Shown here: piece by piece, positions 11,162 to 20,754 of the stretch | How positions within the stretch are numbered: the first letter of the stretch is position 1 | Layout: every line of letters begins with the position of its first letter | NCBI RefSeq assembly: GCF_000013005.1 | Contig: NC_007722.1 | Location: 1,183,501-1,247,500 of the forward strand | DNA from: Erythrobacter litoralis HTCC2594 | GTDB lineage: Bacteria > Pseudomonadota > Alphaproteobacteria > Sphingomonadales > Sphingomonadaceae | DNA length: 64,000 nt | Reading direction: 5' to 3' | Made by a program: the position numbers and the translations under genes | Notes under the pieces: model-generated | Databases searched by the model: none | Told to the model about the DNA's origin: nothing | Seen by the model: only the letters and a program-made list of their open reading frames with translations

Positions 11162-12066
11162 TACTCGCCCGCTCCGTCGTCGCCGAGTTCTTCCTCGATA
11201 GGCACACGTGCGCTTTCAACCGTCTGCTCTTCCCAGATCTGCTCGACCGAGACGAAGTCGGTGGCGGCGGGATCGCTGATGATCCGGGCGATGGCACCAT
11301 CGTCGGTAATCTGGTCCACCATGGCAACGGCGACATTGGGCCGAAAGAACCCGCCCGCACCGCTGGTCACGAAAATGTCGCCCTTTTTGAGCGGATTGAT
11401 GCCGAGATTGATCAGGCGGATGTTGATAAGCCCGTCGCCGCGCCCCTCCGCGAAGGCTGCGACATTGTCCTTCACGCGCCTGACCGGCACTACGCTTTCG
11501 CTGTCGGTCAGCAACAAAACGCGTGCCGTATTGTCCGATACTTCGAGTACCCGCCCGACGAAACCGCGCGGCGCTCGCACCGGCATGCCGGGCTGCACTC
11601 CATCGGCACTCCCTGCACCGATATAGGCGAAGCGCCGCGTGCTCGCGGCAGAGGAACCGACCAGGCGCGTCACGGCAATGGGCGGTGCATCCCTGTCGGC
11701 AATTTCGAGCAATGCGCGCAGGCGGTCGTTTTCCTGCTCGAGCGCCTTGGCTTCGGCCAGCCGGATGCGTGCCAGTTCGACTTCGCGGCGAAGGGTTGCA
11801 TTCTGGCTGCCGGCTTCGAGATAGCCTTGCACCGCCTCGATGAAACTCTGGCCTTCGTCCCGCGCCACGGCTGTCGCCCGGCCCGGAGGCGCGACGACTT
11901 CGGCTGCGCCCCCGCGCAAGCCGGAAAAGGCATTGGGGCTGAGCAGGGAGACGAGCAACAGGACAGCACCGATCACCGCGCCGATCGCGGCGATAACATA
12001 TCCCGTAAACTGCCCGTATTGCGCCCTGCGAGAATGCCCCGAGCGCCGTGACGAAGGCGGCGCCAT
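11161..12066 (-). CDS. mreC: Rod shape-determining protein MreC
   Basis: The protein has 301 residues: a cytoplasmic basic N-terminus, one membrane anchor (about 20-42, VIAAIGAVIGAVLLLVSLLS), a periplasmic coiled coil (about 75-120) and the beta-barrel MreC domain. That domain contains VQPGMPVRAPRGFVGRVLEV and KGDIFVTSGAGGFFRPNVAVA. MreC forms periplasmic filaments and activates PBP2/RodA. The ATG at 12066 follows AAGGAGG. It lies 17 bp downstream of mreB. The C-terminal tail (last 25 residues) is acidic and appears unstructured. Confidence 0.95.
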   Translation of the reverse strand: MAPPSSRRSGHSRRAQYGQFTGYVIAAIGAVIGAVLLLVSLLSPNAFSGLRGGAAEVVAPPGRATAVARDEGQSFIEAVQGYLEAGSQNATLRREVELARIRLAEAKALEQENDRLRALLEIADRDAPPIAVTRLVGSSAASTRRFAYIGAGSADGVQPGMPVRAPRGFVGRVLEVSDNTARVLLLTDSESVVPVRRVKDNVAAFAEGRGDGLINIRLINLGINPLKKGDIFVTSGAGGFFRPNVAVAMVDQITDDGAIARIISDPAATDFVSVEQIWEEQTVESARVPIEEELGDDGAGE

Positions 12067-12083
12067 GTCCTGCCTCCTTCGCC

Positions 12084-13148
<1,065 letters not shown>

Positions 13149-13314
13149 TTATGCGCGGGATGCCTCGCAAAGTTGCGAAAAAGGCAATCCCTGATGGTGG
13201 GGACGAGGTCCCTTACCGAGTCGCGCCGCAAAAGGCCAAGAATTTATCCCCAGTTCCGGTGCAAAATTCGCACCTCGGCTCGAAATCCAAGCGGCTCGTC
13301 GTTAGGTTGCGCAA

Positions 13315-15138
13315 ATGCCGACTATTCGCCGCCTTCCCGAAGCCCTCGTCAACCGTATTGCCGCGGGTGAAGTGGTAGAGCGTCCTTCGGCGGCGCTCAA
13401 GGAACTGGTCGAGAATGCCGTCGATGCCGGTGCCACGCGGATTGCCGTTCACCTGATCGATGGCGGGCTGACGCGGATCGAAGTCACCGACGATGGCTGC
13501 GGTATGGATCCGGCGGCGATGGAACTGGCGCTGGAGCGACACGCAACGTCCAAACTACCCGACGATTTGATCGGTGAGGCGCAGGCGATCGAACGGGTGG
13601 CGACGCTGGGTTTTCGGGGCGAGGCCCTGCCATCGATCGGCAGCGTTTCGCGCTTTGCTCTGGAAAGCAGGCCGCACGGTTCGGAGCAGGGCTGGCGACG
13701 GGTCGTCGATCACGGCACTTTGGTAGAGGAAGGTCCTGCCGCGCTTCCACCGGGAACGCGCGCCCGGATCGAACAGGTTTTCGCCAAGGTGCCCGCACGG
13801 CGCAAGTTCCTGCGCACGCCGCGCAGCGAGTACGGCGCCTGTCTCGACGTCATCCGCCGCCTTGCCATGGCACGGCCCGACATCGGCTTCACGCTCGATC
13901 ATGGCGAACGACGGGTCTTCGCGCTGCAACCGGGTGAAGAACTGCCCGATCGCGTCGCGCAAATCGTCGCGCCCGAGCTCAAGGACAATGCCGTGCTGCT
14001 CGACATGCAGCGCGATACGATGACGCTGACCGGGATCGCAGGCCTACCGACCTACAATCGCGGCGTTGCGGATCACCAGTACCTGTTCGTCAACGGGCGT
14101 CCGGTGAAGGATCGCCTGCTGGTCGGCGCGGTGCGCGGGGCCTATTCGGACATGCTGGCGCGTGACCGGCATGCGGTGCTGGCGCTCTTCCTCGACCTGC
14201 CTTCCGAGGATGTCGATGTAAACGTTCACCCGGCCAAAACCGAAGTACGCTTCCGTGATGCTCAGGCCGTGCGCGGGTTTATCGTATCGGGTCTGAGGCA
14301 AGCGCTCTCGACCGGCGACAGACGAAGCGCGCAGGGGCCGGACCGCACGGCGATGAAGCGCTGGCAGCAGGAGCCTGTCAGGGAAGAACCATCACCGGCG
14401 CTTCGCTCCATCTTCGAAGGCCGCGGCTGGAGCAAGCCCGGCACAGGGGTCCGCGAACCCTCGCACGAATGGCACAGCCACGAAGGCGAGGTCATCGCTT
14501 CACCGCAGGGTAGGGCGGTTGAAGCAGAAGACATCGCCGCGGATGCGAAACAGCATTTTCCGTTGGGTGTGGCGCGGGGGCAGGTCGCCAATACCTACAT
14601 CGTGGCCGAGGCCGCGGACGGGCTGGTGCTGGTCGATCAGCACGCTGCGCATGAGCGGCTTGTGCTGGAAAGGCTCAAGGCCGCCGGAGCGGGCGAGGCG
14701 GTTTCCCGGAGCCAAGCGCTGTTGATGCCCGAAGTCGTCGAACTGGACGAGCCGTCCTGCGACCGACTCGAAAGCGCTGCCGAGAAGCTCGACGCCATGG
14801 GTCTTTCGATCGAGCGTTTCGGACCCGGCGCGATGCTGGTTCGGTCGCTGCCACACGCGCTGGCAGGCTCCAACCCGGGCAAGCTGCTGCAGGATATTGC
14901 CGACGACCTCGCCAAGCATGGCGATGCGCTGTGGCTCGAGGAGAAACTCGATCTCGTTCTAGGGACCATGGCCTGCCACGGTTCGGTCAGGGCGGGGCGC
15001 ACCCTGCGGGTCGACGAGATGAACGCGCTGCTGCGCGAGATGGAGCGCACGCCGCGTTCGGGCCAGTGCAATCACGGGCGCCCGACATGGGTCAAGCTCA
15101 GTATGGAAGACGTCGAGAAACTGTTCGGGAGGCATTGA
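13315..15138 (+). CDS. mutL: DNA mismatch repair protein MutL
   Basis: The protein has 607 residues. The N-terminal GHKL ATPase contains the motifs ELVENAVDAGATRI, DDGCGMD, RHATSK and TLGFRGEALPSI. The transducer domain contains FVNGRPVKDRLL and VDVNVHPAKTEVRF. A Pro/charged linker (about 335-410) precedes the C-terminal dimerisation domain. The C-terminal part contains VLVDQHAAHERLVLERLK, CHGSVRAGRTLR and the zinc-site-like GQCNHGRPT. The DQHAAHERL endonuclease-type sequence and these Cys/His residues suggest an endonuclease-proficient MutL rather than the MutH-dependent E. coli type. Divergent from mreB; a small lipoprotein gene overlaps the stop. Confidence 0.97.
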   Translation: MPTIRRLPEALVNRIAAGEVVERPSAALKELVENAVDAGATRIAVHLIDGGLTRIEVTDDGCGMDPAAMELALERHATSKLPDDLIGEAQAIERVATLGFRGEALPSIGSVSRFALESRPHGSEQGWRRVVDHGTLVEEGPAALPPGTRARIEQVFAKVPARRKFLRTPRSEYGACLDVIRRLAMARPDIGFTLDHGERRVFALQPGEELPDRVAQIVAPELKDNAVLLDMQRDTMTLTGIAGLPTYNRGVADHQYLFVNGRPVKDRLLVGAVRGAYSDMLARDRHAVLALFLDLPSEDVDVNVHPAKTEVRFRDAQAVRGFIVSGLRQALSTGDRRSAQGPDRTAMKRWQQEPVREEPSPALRSIFEGRGWSKPGTGVREPSHEWHSHEGEVIASPQGRAVEAEDIAADAKQHFPLGVARGQVANTYIVAEAADGLVLVDQHAAHERLVLERLKAAGAGEAVSRSQALLMPEVVELDEPSCDRLESAAEKLDAMGLSIERFGPGAMLVRSLPHALAGSNPGKLLQDIADDLAKHGDALWLEEKLDLVLGTMACHGSVRAGRTLRVDEMNALLREMERTPRSGQCNHGRPTWVKLSMEDVEKLFGRH

Positions 15139-15632
15139 TGCGCTTGGTTTGTATTGCTCCCGTCCTCATCATCTCTGCCTGTACGGAACCGGAGATGAGC
15201 GAGGCCGAGCGGCAGGAGATCGTGGCGGACGTCAAGGACGCGCAGATCGTGCCGGCGGAAGAGATTTCGCTCGACGCGATCGATTTCGCGGACATCGAAC
15301 AGGCCGACATTTTCGGTGCCGGTTGCAACTTCCTGCGGCCCAGGGTCTCCGGGCGGAGCGACCTGCTCTTCATCGGCATGGAGGACATCGGAGCGATCAA
15401 GCTAAACGGCCGGCTCCAACGGCTCGCCCCGGACAAGGGTTCGACGAAATTGCCCTATCTCGGTTGGACGAAGTACGACGGGACGACCCATTCGGTGCGC
15501 CTCTCGCTGAACGAACGTTCGGGACGGCAGACCGGCGAGGAAGTGACCGATTACAACGGCTCGATCACGCTGCGCGACGGGCGTGACCGGATCGTCTTTG
15601 AAGATCGCGGCACCGTCCAGTGCGGCGCGTAG
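15138..15632 (+). CDS. Small predicted lipoprotein of unknown function
   Basis: The protein has 164 residues. The ATG at 15138 overlaps the mutL stop (TGATG), so translation is coupled. The N-terminus MRLVCIAPVLIISACTEPEM has a type II signal with the lipobox ISAC, giving a mature lipid-anchored protein of about 150 residues. The body is acidic at first (DIEQADIFGAGCNFLRP), then beta-rich. The family is not recognised, although similar short lipoproteins follow mutL in related genomes as far as I recall. No catalytic motif is evident. A surface or periplasmic binding role would be a guess. Confidence 0.75.
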   Translation: MRLVCIAPVLIISACTEPEMSEAERQEIVADVKDAQIVPAEEISLDAIDFADIEQADIFGAGCNFLRPRVSGRSDLLFIGMEDIGAIKLNGRLQRLAPDKGSTKLPYLGWTKYDGTTHSVRLSLNERSGRQTGEEVTDYNGSITLRDGRDRIVFEDRGTVQCGA

Positions 15633-15636
15633 CTGC

Positions 15637-16374
15637 TTAGAGTGTCGGGCGCAGCAGCATCCAGACCGCCATACCGACCATCGCCAGGTTCTCGCTCAGG
15701 GATATGAAACCGAGCGGTACGTCGCCGCTGCCGCCGACGCAGGCGCATTTGATGTCGCGCTTTTGGATATAGACCGCGTAGAACACGCTCACCGCGCCGA
15801 TGGTGCCGATAGTGAAGGCGACCGGGATCGATATCCACGGTAGCACGCGGCCGGCCATCAGGACCGCAGCCGTCGCCTCCAGATACGGGTAGAGGTAGGC
15901 GTAAGGCACCCAGCGCTGGCCAAGCAAATCGTAACCGACGAACATCGTCGAGAATTGCTCGACATCCTGCAATTTAAGCATCGCCAGCATGGCCATGGAG
16001 AAAGCGACGAACCATTCCACGCTACGGATGGTGAACGGCGTGCCGAATGCAAACTGGCTGAGCGACAGTGCCAACGCGAGGCCCACCGCAAAGACCGCCA
16101 AGACCGGGCGATAGCTCTTGCCGCCTGTATCCTTCTCCTTGCCGAAATGCTTGCGCAGCGCGTCGTATCCGCCGATGCGCTCGCCATCGATGAAGGTCTG
16201 CGGCGTCGTCTCGACGCCATGCTTCTCCTTGAATGCGTCCGTCTCTTCGCGCGTCGTCAGGTGATGGTCTTCGACGTCAAATCCCTGGCTTTCCAGCAAC
16301 CATTTGGACTTCGTTCCGTAGGGACAGACATGCTTGTCCATCACCATGCGATAGAGTTTTGCGGTCTTGCTCAT
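15637..16374 (-). CDS. Glutaredoxin-MauE/DoxX-like membrane fusion protein
   Basis: The protein has 245 residues in two parts. Residues 1-80 form a monothiol glutaredoxin-like domain with CPYG at Cys17, TTPQTFIDGERIGGYDAL (the TxPxxFI cis-Pro and glutathione-site region) and a helix. Residues 88-245 form four or five hydrophobic helices of the methylamine-utilisation MauE/DoxX type, ending with KCACVGGSGDVPLG, a conserved Cys-x-Cys near the membrane face. MauE proteins assist disulfide formation, so a membrane-coupled thiol redox role is likely. A CsoR-like palindrome lies 11 bp upstream of the start (16386-16402), hinting at control by a metal- or persulfide-sensing repressor. Confidence 0.85.
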   Translation of the reverse strand: MSKTAKLYRMVMDKHVCPYGTKSKWLLESQGFDVEDHHLTTREETDAFKEKHGVETTPQTFIDGERIGGYDALRKHFGKEKDTGGKSYRPVLAVFAVGLALALSLSQFAFGTPFTIRSVEWFVAFSMAMLAMLKLQDVEQFSTMFVGYDLLGQRWVPYAYLYPYLEATAAVLMAGRVLPWISIPVAFTIGTIGAVSVFYAVYIQKRDIKCACVGGSGDVPLGFISLSENLAMVGMAVWMLLRPTL

Positions 16375-16385
16375 AGGGCCGATAT

Positions 16386-16402
16386 ATACCCCTGGGGGGT
16401 AT
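16386..16402. promoter_or_regulatory. CsoR/FrmR-family-like palindromic operator
   Basis: ATACCCC-TGG-GGGGTAT has two exact 7-bp arms and sits between the DUF1206 gene and the start of the glutaredoxin-MauE gene. CsoR- and CstR-type repressors recognise ATACCCC/GGGGTAT dyads. No CsoR-family gene is in this window, so the regulator would be encoded elsewhere. A weak hairpin role is the alternative. Confidence 0.55.
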
Positions 16403-16409
16403 CATGCAA

Positions 16410-17222
16410 TCAGGCGCGGAAGGCGGGTACTCGGCCATCGCTGTCAAGCTCCGGAATGATCCGATAGCGCGCCAGGACGAGACTGAAGAGGCCGAACATC
16501 AACAGGCCAACACCGACAAGGGTAAACCAGATGCCTTCGCCCGCGAGTGAAGCGACTGCGCTTCCCAGCGTCTTGACCTGCTCGGCCCCGCCGGAGAAAA
16601 ACCCGGCCTGGATCAGCGACCACCCGATGATGGCATAGACCACGCCGCGCGCCGCAAAGCCCGCGCCACCGAGCATGCGCGTAAAATCGGGCGCGCTTGC
16701 CGAAATGCGGTTCATGAAGCTGCCGGTGAAGGCTTTCTTGAACTGGTTGAACGAAGCAAGGCCGAAGGCGATGCCGAGAATGCCAAGCACCACGCCGCCG
16801 AGTTCGACCGACAGGACGCCGGCAGCCGCTTCTTCCGCGCCGCCGGAACCGCCACCTGAGCCACCGCTCGAATTCGCATATTGGAAAGCACTGTAAGCGA
16901 GGGCCAAGTGGCCGATGGCGCTACCGGCATGGCCGATGCGCTTGCCCCAGCCCTTGGCGTCGGACCCGCTGTTCTCGATGTCGAAAAGGGGGGAGCAAAA
17001 TCTGAACAGGGCGTAGGCGATCAGTCCCAGAACCATGATCCAGAGGATCACGGTGCCCGCCGGAAAATCCTCGATCGCGCGAAAGATGCCGTCGGTTCCC
17101 TGACTGATCTTTCCCGCGCTGGTCAGCACGATGAGACCGAGGACGCCGTACAGCATCGCGCGGCTGAAATAACCCACACGGACGAACCAGTTGAACTTTT
17201 CCGACTTGTCTACCACGCTCAC
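16410..17222 (-). CDS. DUF1206 integral membrane protein
   Basis: The protein has 270 residues and six predicted hydrophobic segments arranged as three repeats of a two-helix unit. Each unit carries an aromatic/Arg signature such as FVRVGYFSRAMLYGVLGL and GGAGFAARGVVYAIIGWS, which is characteristic of DUF1206. Between repeats two and three is a very flexible Gly/Ser linker (about 117-128, SSGGSGGGSGG). The function of the family is unknown. The 35-bp gap before the glutaredoxin-MauE gene contains the CsoR-like dyad, so the two may be separately regulated. Confidence 0.9.
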   Translation of the reverse strand: MSVVDKSEKFNWFVRVGYFSRAMLYGVLGLIVLTSAGKISQGTDGIFRAIEDFPAGTVILWIMVLGLIAYALFRFCSPLFDIENSGSDAKGWGKRIGHAGSAIGHLALAYSAFQYANSSGGSGGGSGGAEEAAAGVLSVELGGVVLGILGIAFGLASFNQFKKAFTGSFMNRISASAPDFTRMLGGAGFAARGVVYAIIGWSLIQAGFFSGGAEQVKTLGSAVASLAGEGIWFTLVGVGLLMFGLFSLVLARYRIIPELDSDGRVPAFRA

Positions 17223-17275
17223 TCTCCCCGAATTGTCTCTCGGGGAATGCTACGAGCGAGGGCCGGTAAAGGTCC

Positions 17276-18376
17276 CTAAACGTTGAATTTGAAGAGCATT
17301 ACGTCGCCGTCTTGGACGAGATATTCCTTGCCCTCCTGGCGTAGCTTGCCCGCTTCACGCGCTGCCGCCTCGCCACCCAGCGAAACGTAGTCGTCGTAAG
17401 CAATGGTCTCGGCGCGGATGAAGCCCTTTTCGAAGTCGGTATGGATTTCACCCGCCGCTTGCGGGGCCTTGGCGCCGGTCGGGAAAGTCCACGCCCGCGA
17501 TTCCTTGGGGCCAGCGGTGAAGAAAGTCTGCAAACCCAGCAGCGTGTATCCGGCGCGGATTACCCGGGCGAGGCCGCTTTCCTTGAGGCCCAGTTCTGCG
17601 AGATATTCGGCGCGGTCTTCTGGCTCCATGCCGACCAGCTCGGCCTCGATCGCGGCGGAGACGACGACCGCCTGTGCGCCCTCGGCATCGGCCTTGGCAA
17701 AGACTTGGGCCGACAGGTCGTTACCCTCGGCCGCATCTTCCTCGGCGACATTGCAGACATAGAGCACCGGCTTCGCGGTCAGTAACTGCGCCTGCTGGAA
17801 GATGCGCGCTTCCTCGTCGTCCTTCGGCTCGGTCAGCCGCGCCGGTTTGCCTTCGCGCAGCAATTCCAGCGCCTGACCGAGCACGCTGGCGGTCAGCTTG
17901 GCTTCCTTGTCCCCGGCGGTGGCGCGTTTCTCCGCGTTGGGCACGCGCTTTTCGAGGCTTTCGAGGTCGGCCAGCATCAGCTCGGTCTCCACCACTTCGG
18001 CATCGGCCAGCGGATCGACGCGGTTGCTGACATGCTGGATGTCGTCATCCTCGAAGCAGCGCAGGACGTGCACGATGGCATCGACCTCGCGGATGTTGCC
18101 GAGGAACTGGTTGCCGAGGCCTTCGCCCTGGCTCGCCCCTTTGACGAGCCCCGCGATGTCGACGAAGGCGAGCTGCGTGGCGATCACCTTGGCCGACTTG
18201 GCGATGGCGGCGATCTTGTCGAGCCGCTCGTCAGGCACCGCGACCTGCCCGACATTGGGCTCGATCGTGCAGAAGGGATAGTTCGCAGCCTGCGCGGCCT
18301 GCGTCTCGGTCAATGCATTGAACAGGGTGGACTTGCCGACATTCGGCAGGCCGACGATCCCGCAACGGAAACCCAT
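17276..18376 (-). CDS. ychF: Redox-regulated P-loop ATPase YchF (Obg family)
   Basis: The protein has 366 residues, the standard length. It has the G1 motif GLPNVGKSTLFNAL, switch region NYPFCTIEPNVG, G3 DIAGLVKGASQGEGLG, an altered G4 (CNVAEED instead of NKxD) that explains ATP preference, and a C-terminal TGS domain ending EGKEYLVQDGDVMLFKFNV. YchF (human OLA1) is a ribosome-associated ATPase that influences start-site selection and oxidative stress responses. It is flanked by unrelated genes and appears to have its own promoter in the 55 bp after the SDR gene stop. Confidence 0.97.
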   Translation of the reverse strand: MGFRCGIVGLPNVGKSTLFNALTETQAAQAANYPFCTIEPNVGQVAVPDERLDKIAAIAKSAKVIATQLAFVDIAGLVKGASQGEGLGNQFLGNIREVDAIVHVLRCFEDDDIQHVSNRVDPLADAEVVETELMLADLESLEKRVPNAEKRATAGDKEAKLTASVLGQALELLREGKPARLTEPKDDEEARIFQQAQLLTAKPVLYVCNVAEEDAAEGNDLSAQVFAKADAEGAQAVVVSAAIEAELVGMEPEDRAEYLAELGLKESGLARVIRAGYTLLGLQTFFTAGPKESRAWTFPTGAKAPQAAGEIHTDFEKGFIRAETIAYDDYVSLGGEAAAREAGKLRQEGKEYLVQDGDVMLFKFNV

Positions 18377-18431
18377 CTCATACTCCGGAAAACTGTGTGG
18401 CGCGCCCCTTAGCGGGATGCCCGCCCGATGG

Positions 18432-19427
18432 CTAGCGCCTGTGAACGGCGGTAATCATCGGCCCCAGCCGGCTCTCGCCCAGCCAGGCGACCTGGGTATC
18501 CGCCGTCACGTCGTTGATGCGGATCTGCGGGATGTTTCCGCCGCTGACCGGCTTACGCAGGGGCCGGGTGCCGGCAGGCATGGCCATAATCGCGGCGATG
18601 GCGCGGGGAATGTCCATCGGATCGGCGTCGCGGCCTGAACCGTCTTCCTCGCCCATGCGGGCCACGACTTGCGGATAGCCCGAAGTGTGGACTTTGGATG
18701 CTCGCTCTTTCAGCGCCTTGGTGTGGATATTGCGGTTGACCCAGACCTCGGTCGGATAGCCGCCCGGCTCGATGATGGTCACGTCGATATGGTGCGGCAC
18801 CAACTCGTAGGCGAGCGCCTCGCTCATAGCTTCGAGCGCAAACTTAGTCGGCGAATAGTGCCCGCTGTAGGGCACGATAACGCGGCCCAGCTGGCTGCTG
18901 ATCTGGTAGATCTGGCCGCCGCCTTTCTTGCGCATGCCGGGCAGGACCGCGCGAACCATGCGGTGGCAGCCATAGACATTTGTGTCGAATATCAGCTTGG
19001 TGGCTTCCATGTCCTGCACTTCTATCGGGCCGGACACGCCGATCCCGGCATTGTTGACCAGCACGTCGATCGGCCCGCCATTGATCCGCTCGGCTTCTCC
19101 GACCGCGCCTTGGGTGTGCTCGTCGAGCAATACGTCGAGCTCGAGGATATGGATGTCGAGATCGTCCGCTTCGGCGACTGCCTTCAGTTCATCGGCCTCC
19201 GGACGGGGGAGGTTGCGCATGGTGGCGAAGACTTTCGCACCGAGCCGCGCGAAGTGTTCGGCGCTCAGCCGCCCGAAGCCGCTGGAGCAACCGGTGATAA
19301 TCACACTTGTGCCGACGAGGTCCGGCGTCGCTTCGACCTTGTCTTGTTGCGCATAGCCGGCGGTGGCAGCGATCGCGCCGGTTGCAGCGGCACTGGCGAG
19401 CAGGGTGCGGCGGGTGAGGGCGGTCAT
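18432..19427 (-). CDS. SDR-family oxidoreductase with a Tat signal peptide
   Basis: The protein has 331 residues. The N-terminus MTALTRRTLLASAAATG is a twin-arginine signal with a likely cleavage after GYAQQ. The mature part is a classical short-chain dehydrogenase: TGCSSGFG cofactor motif, NNAG (VLVNNAGIGVSGP), catalytic Ser (YQISSQLG) and YSPTK for the Tyr-Lys pair. It most resembles the retinol-dehydrogenase-like group that ends with a long variable tail. Export of a pre-folded NAD(P)-dependent enzyme is possible through Tat. It is the last gene of the run pth, PD40 lipoprotein, kinase, SDR, overlapping the kinase stop by 4 bp. Confidence 0.85.
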   Translation of the reverse strand: MTALTRRTLLASAAATGAIAATAGYAQQDKVEATPDLVGTSVIITGCSSGFGRLSAEHFARLGAKVFATMRNLPRPEADELKAVAEADDLDIHILELDVLLDEHTQGAVGEAERINGGPIDVLVNNAGIGVSGPIEVQDMEATKLIFDTNVYGCHRMVRAVLPGMRKKGGGQIYQISSQLGRVIVPYSGHYSPTKFALEAMSEALAYELVPHHIDVTIIEPGGYPTEVWVNRNIHTKALKERASKVHTSGYPQVVARMGEEDGSGRDADPMDIPRAIAAIMAMPAGTRPLRKPVSGGNIPQIRINDVTADTQVAWLGESRLGPMITAVHRR

Positions 19428-19933
19428 CTATCTCTCTCCAATTCGGCCAGCCAGGCATCGAGTGCCTGCGGTGTCTCGAACCGCAAGATGCGCGCATCCG
19501 TGCCCCGCAGCAAGCCCTCGGTTCGCGGTCGGGCATGATGGTTCCATCCGGCGATATAGCGGAAGAACGCCCAGTCGAAGCGTTCGGGGCACCCTTCGCC
19601 CATGTCGGGCCGGGTCCGGCCGCGTAAGCTCCACACACGCTGGGCCGCGCGCCAGAGGCACAGGCGGATCGGATAGTCGAGATAGACCACGGTATCTGCA
19701 CGGGAGAGCCGCATTTCCATGGTCGAGCCGTAATTGCCGTCGATCAACCAGCGATCCTGCGTGATGATCGGTGCGAGGGCGGCAAGCAGTTCTTCCTTGG
19801 TGCCTTCGACCCAACCCGGCTTCCAGTGCAACTTGTCGAGGTGTGTGAGCGGCAAACCGAGCAGCGCTGCCAAGCGGTGTGACACTGTGCTTTTCCCGGC
19901 ACCGCAGGGGCCGATGACCATGACCCGTTTCAC
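19424..19933 (-). CDS. P-loop adenylate-kinase-like protein (FlaR/topology modulation family)
   Basis: The protein has 169 residues. The Walker A motif GPCGAGKST is at the N-terminus, followed by HLDKLHWKPGW, a conserved feature of the DNA topology modulation/FlaR-like kinases. WLIDGNYGSTMEMRLSRAD and VVYLDYPI also belong to that family. It is probably a small-molecule or nucleotide kinase; the original topology name is not supported by biochemistry I know of. It overlaps the upstream lipoprotein gene and the downstream SDR gene by 4 bp each, so translation of the run is coupled. Confidence 0.85.
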   Translation of the reverse strand: MKRVMVIGPCGAGKSTVSHRLAALLGLPLTHLDKLHWKPGWVEGTKEELLAALAPIITQDRWLIDGNYGSTMEMRLSRADTVVYLDYPIRLCLWRAAQRVWSLRGRTRPDMGEGCPERFDWAFFRYIAGWNHHARPRTEGLLRGTDARILRFETPQALDAWLAELERDR

Positions 19934-20754
19934 ATTCGGTCACATTCTGCGAAATGTTCGGGCCCGGCGTGGCGCAAGACCGCGCCCCCGCCGATCCTTG
20001 CAGTGGAGAAAATGCCTGAGCGCGGTCCGGTAAAGCGGAAGTCCAGCTCGCTGCCTTCAGTATTGAGCGCGTTCATCGGCATGGCAGGTTGCCATTCGTT
20101 TGCAATGCGGCAGGACAGGTATAGATCGCCGCTGGGGCTGAGGTTGGTCGCGCGTCCCGAAGCCTCGAACACCATCATGGAATTGTCGGGTGAGAGGGCC
20201 AGGTTCCATTCCCCGCCCGGCGAATTGATAGCCGGGCCCAGCGCGACGACCTGCCAGCCCCGATCGGTCTCGACTGCGCGATAGATGTCACCCTGACCCG
20301 GGCCGCCATCGCGCATGGAGGAAAAGTACAGCGAACCGTCGGCGGCGATCTGCGGGCTTGCCTCGTACCCCGGCGTATTGACGGGATCGGGCAAGGGCGC
20401 AGTGTCCAGCCAGCGTTCGCCGTCCCAGTTCGCACACCAGATGTCGGCGCTGCGGACGAAGCAGCCGCGCCGCGAGGCTGGGTCCCACGAGAAGTCGCGG
20501 CCGAGATGGCTGCCGGTGCCGAAGGTGACTTGTTCAGCCGCTCCCGTTCGGAACGGAAACCGCAGCATTTCCGAGCTGGCATCGGTCCCGAAAGGGCCGT
20601 TCATCCGCGACAGATACCATCCGTCGGGCCCGCGCGTGAGGCCGAAATCCGGGCGTTCGGACTGGAAGCGCGCAAGGTCGATCTGTTTGGAAGGTTGCGA
20701 AATCGCGCAGGCCGCACAGGCCAATCCGATGAAAAGAACGAGGCTCCGGTTCAC
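19930..20754 (-). CDS. PD40/TolB-like beta-propeller lipoprotein
   Basis: The protein has 274 residues from a GTG at 20754 that overlaps the pth stop (GTGA). The N-terminus ends in the lipobox-like LACAAC, so it is probably a lipoprotein. The body has repeated beta-propeller blades of the WD40-like PD40 type, for example SPQIAADGSLYFSSMRDGG and WNLALSPDNSMMVFEASGR, as in TolB and OmpA-associated peptidases. The PD40 repeats occupy only about four blades, so it may form an open or oligomeric propeller. The function is unknown. Confidence 0.7.
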   Translation of the reverse strand: MNRSLVLFIGLACAACAISQPSKQIDLARFQSERPDFGLTRGPDGWYLSRMNGPFGTDASSEMLRFPFRTGAAEQVTFGTGSHLGRDFSWDPASRRGCFVRSADIWCANWDGERWLDTAPLPDPVNTPGYEASPQIAADGSLYFSSMRDGGPGQGDIYRAVETDRGWQVVALGPAINSPGGEWNLALSPDNSMMVFEASGRATNLSPSGDLYLSCRIANEWQPAMPMNALNTEGSELDFRFTGPRSGIFSTARIGGGAVLRHAGPEHFAECDRM

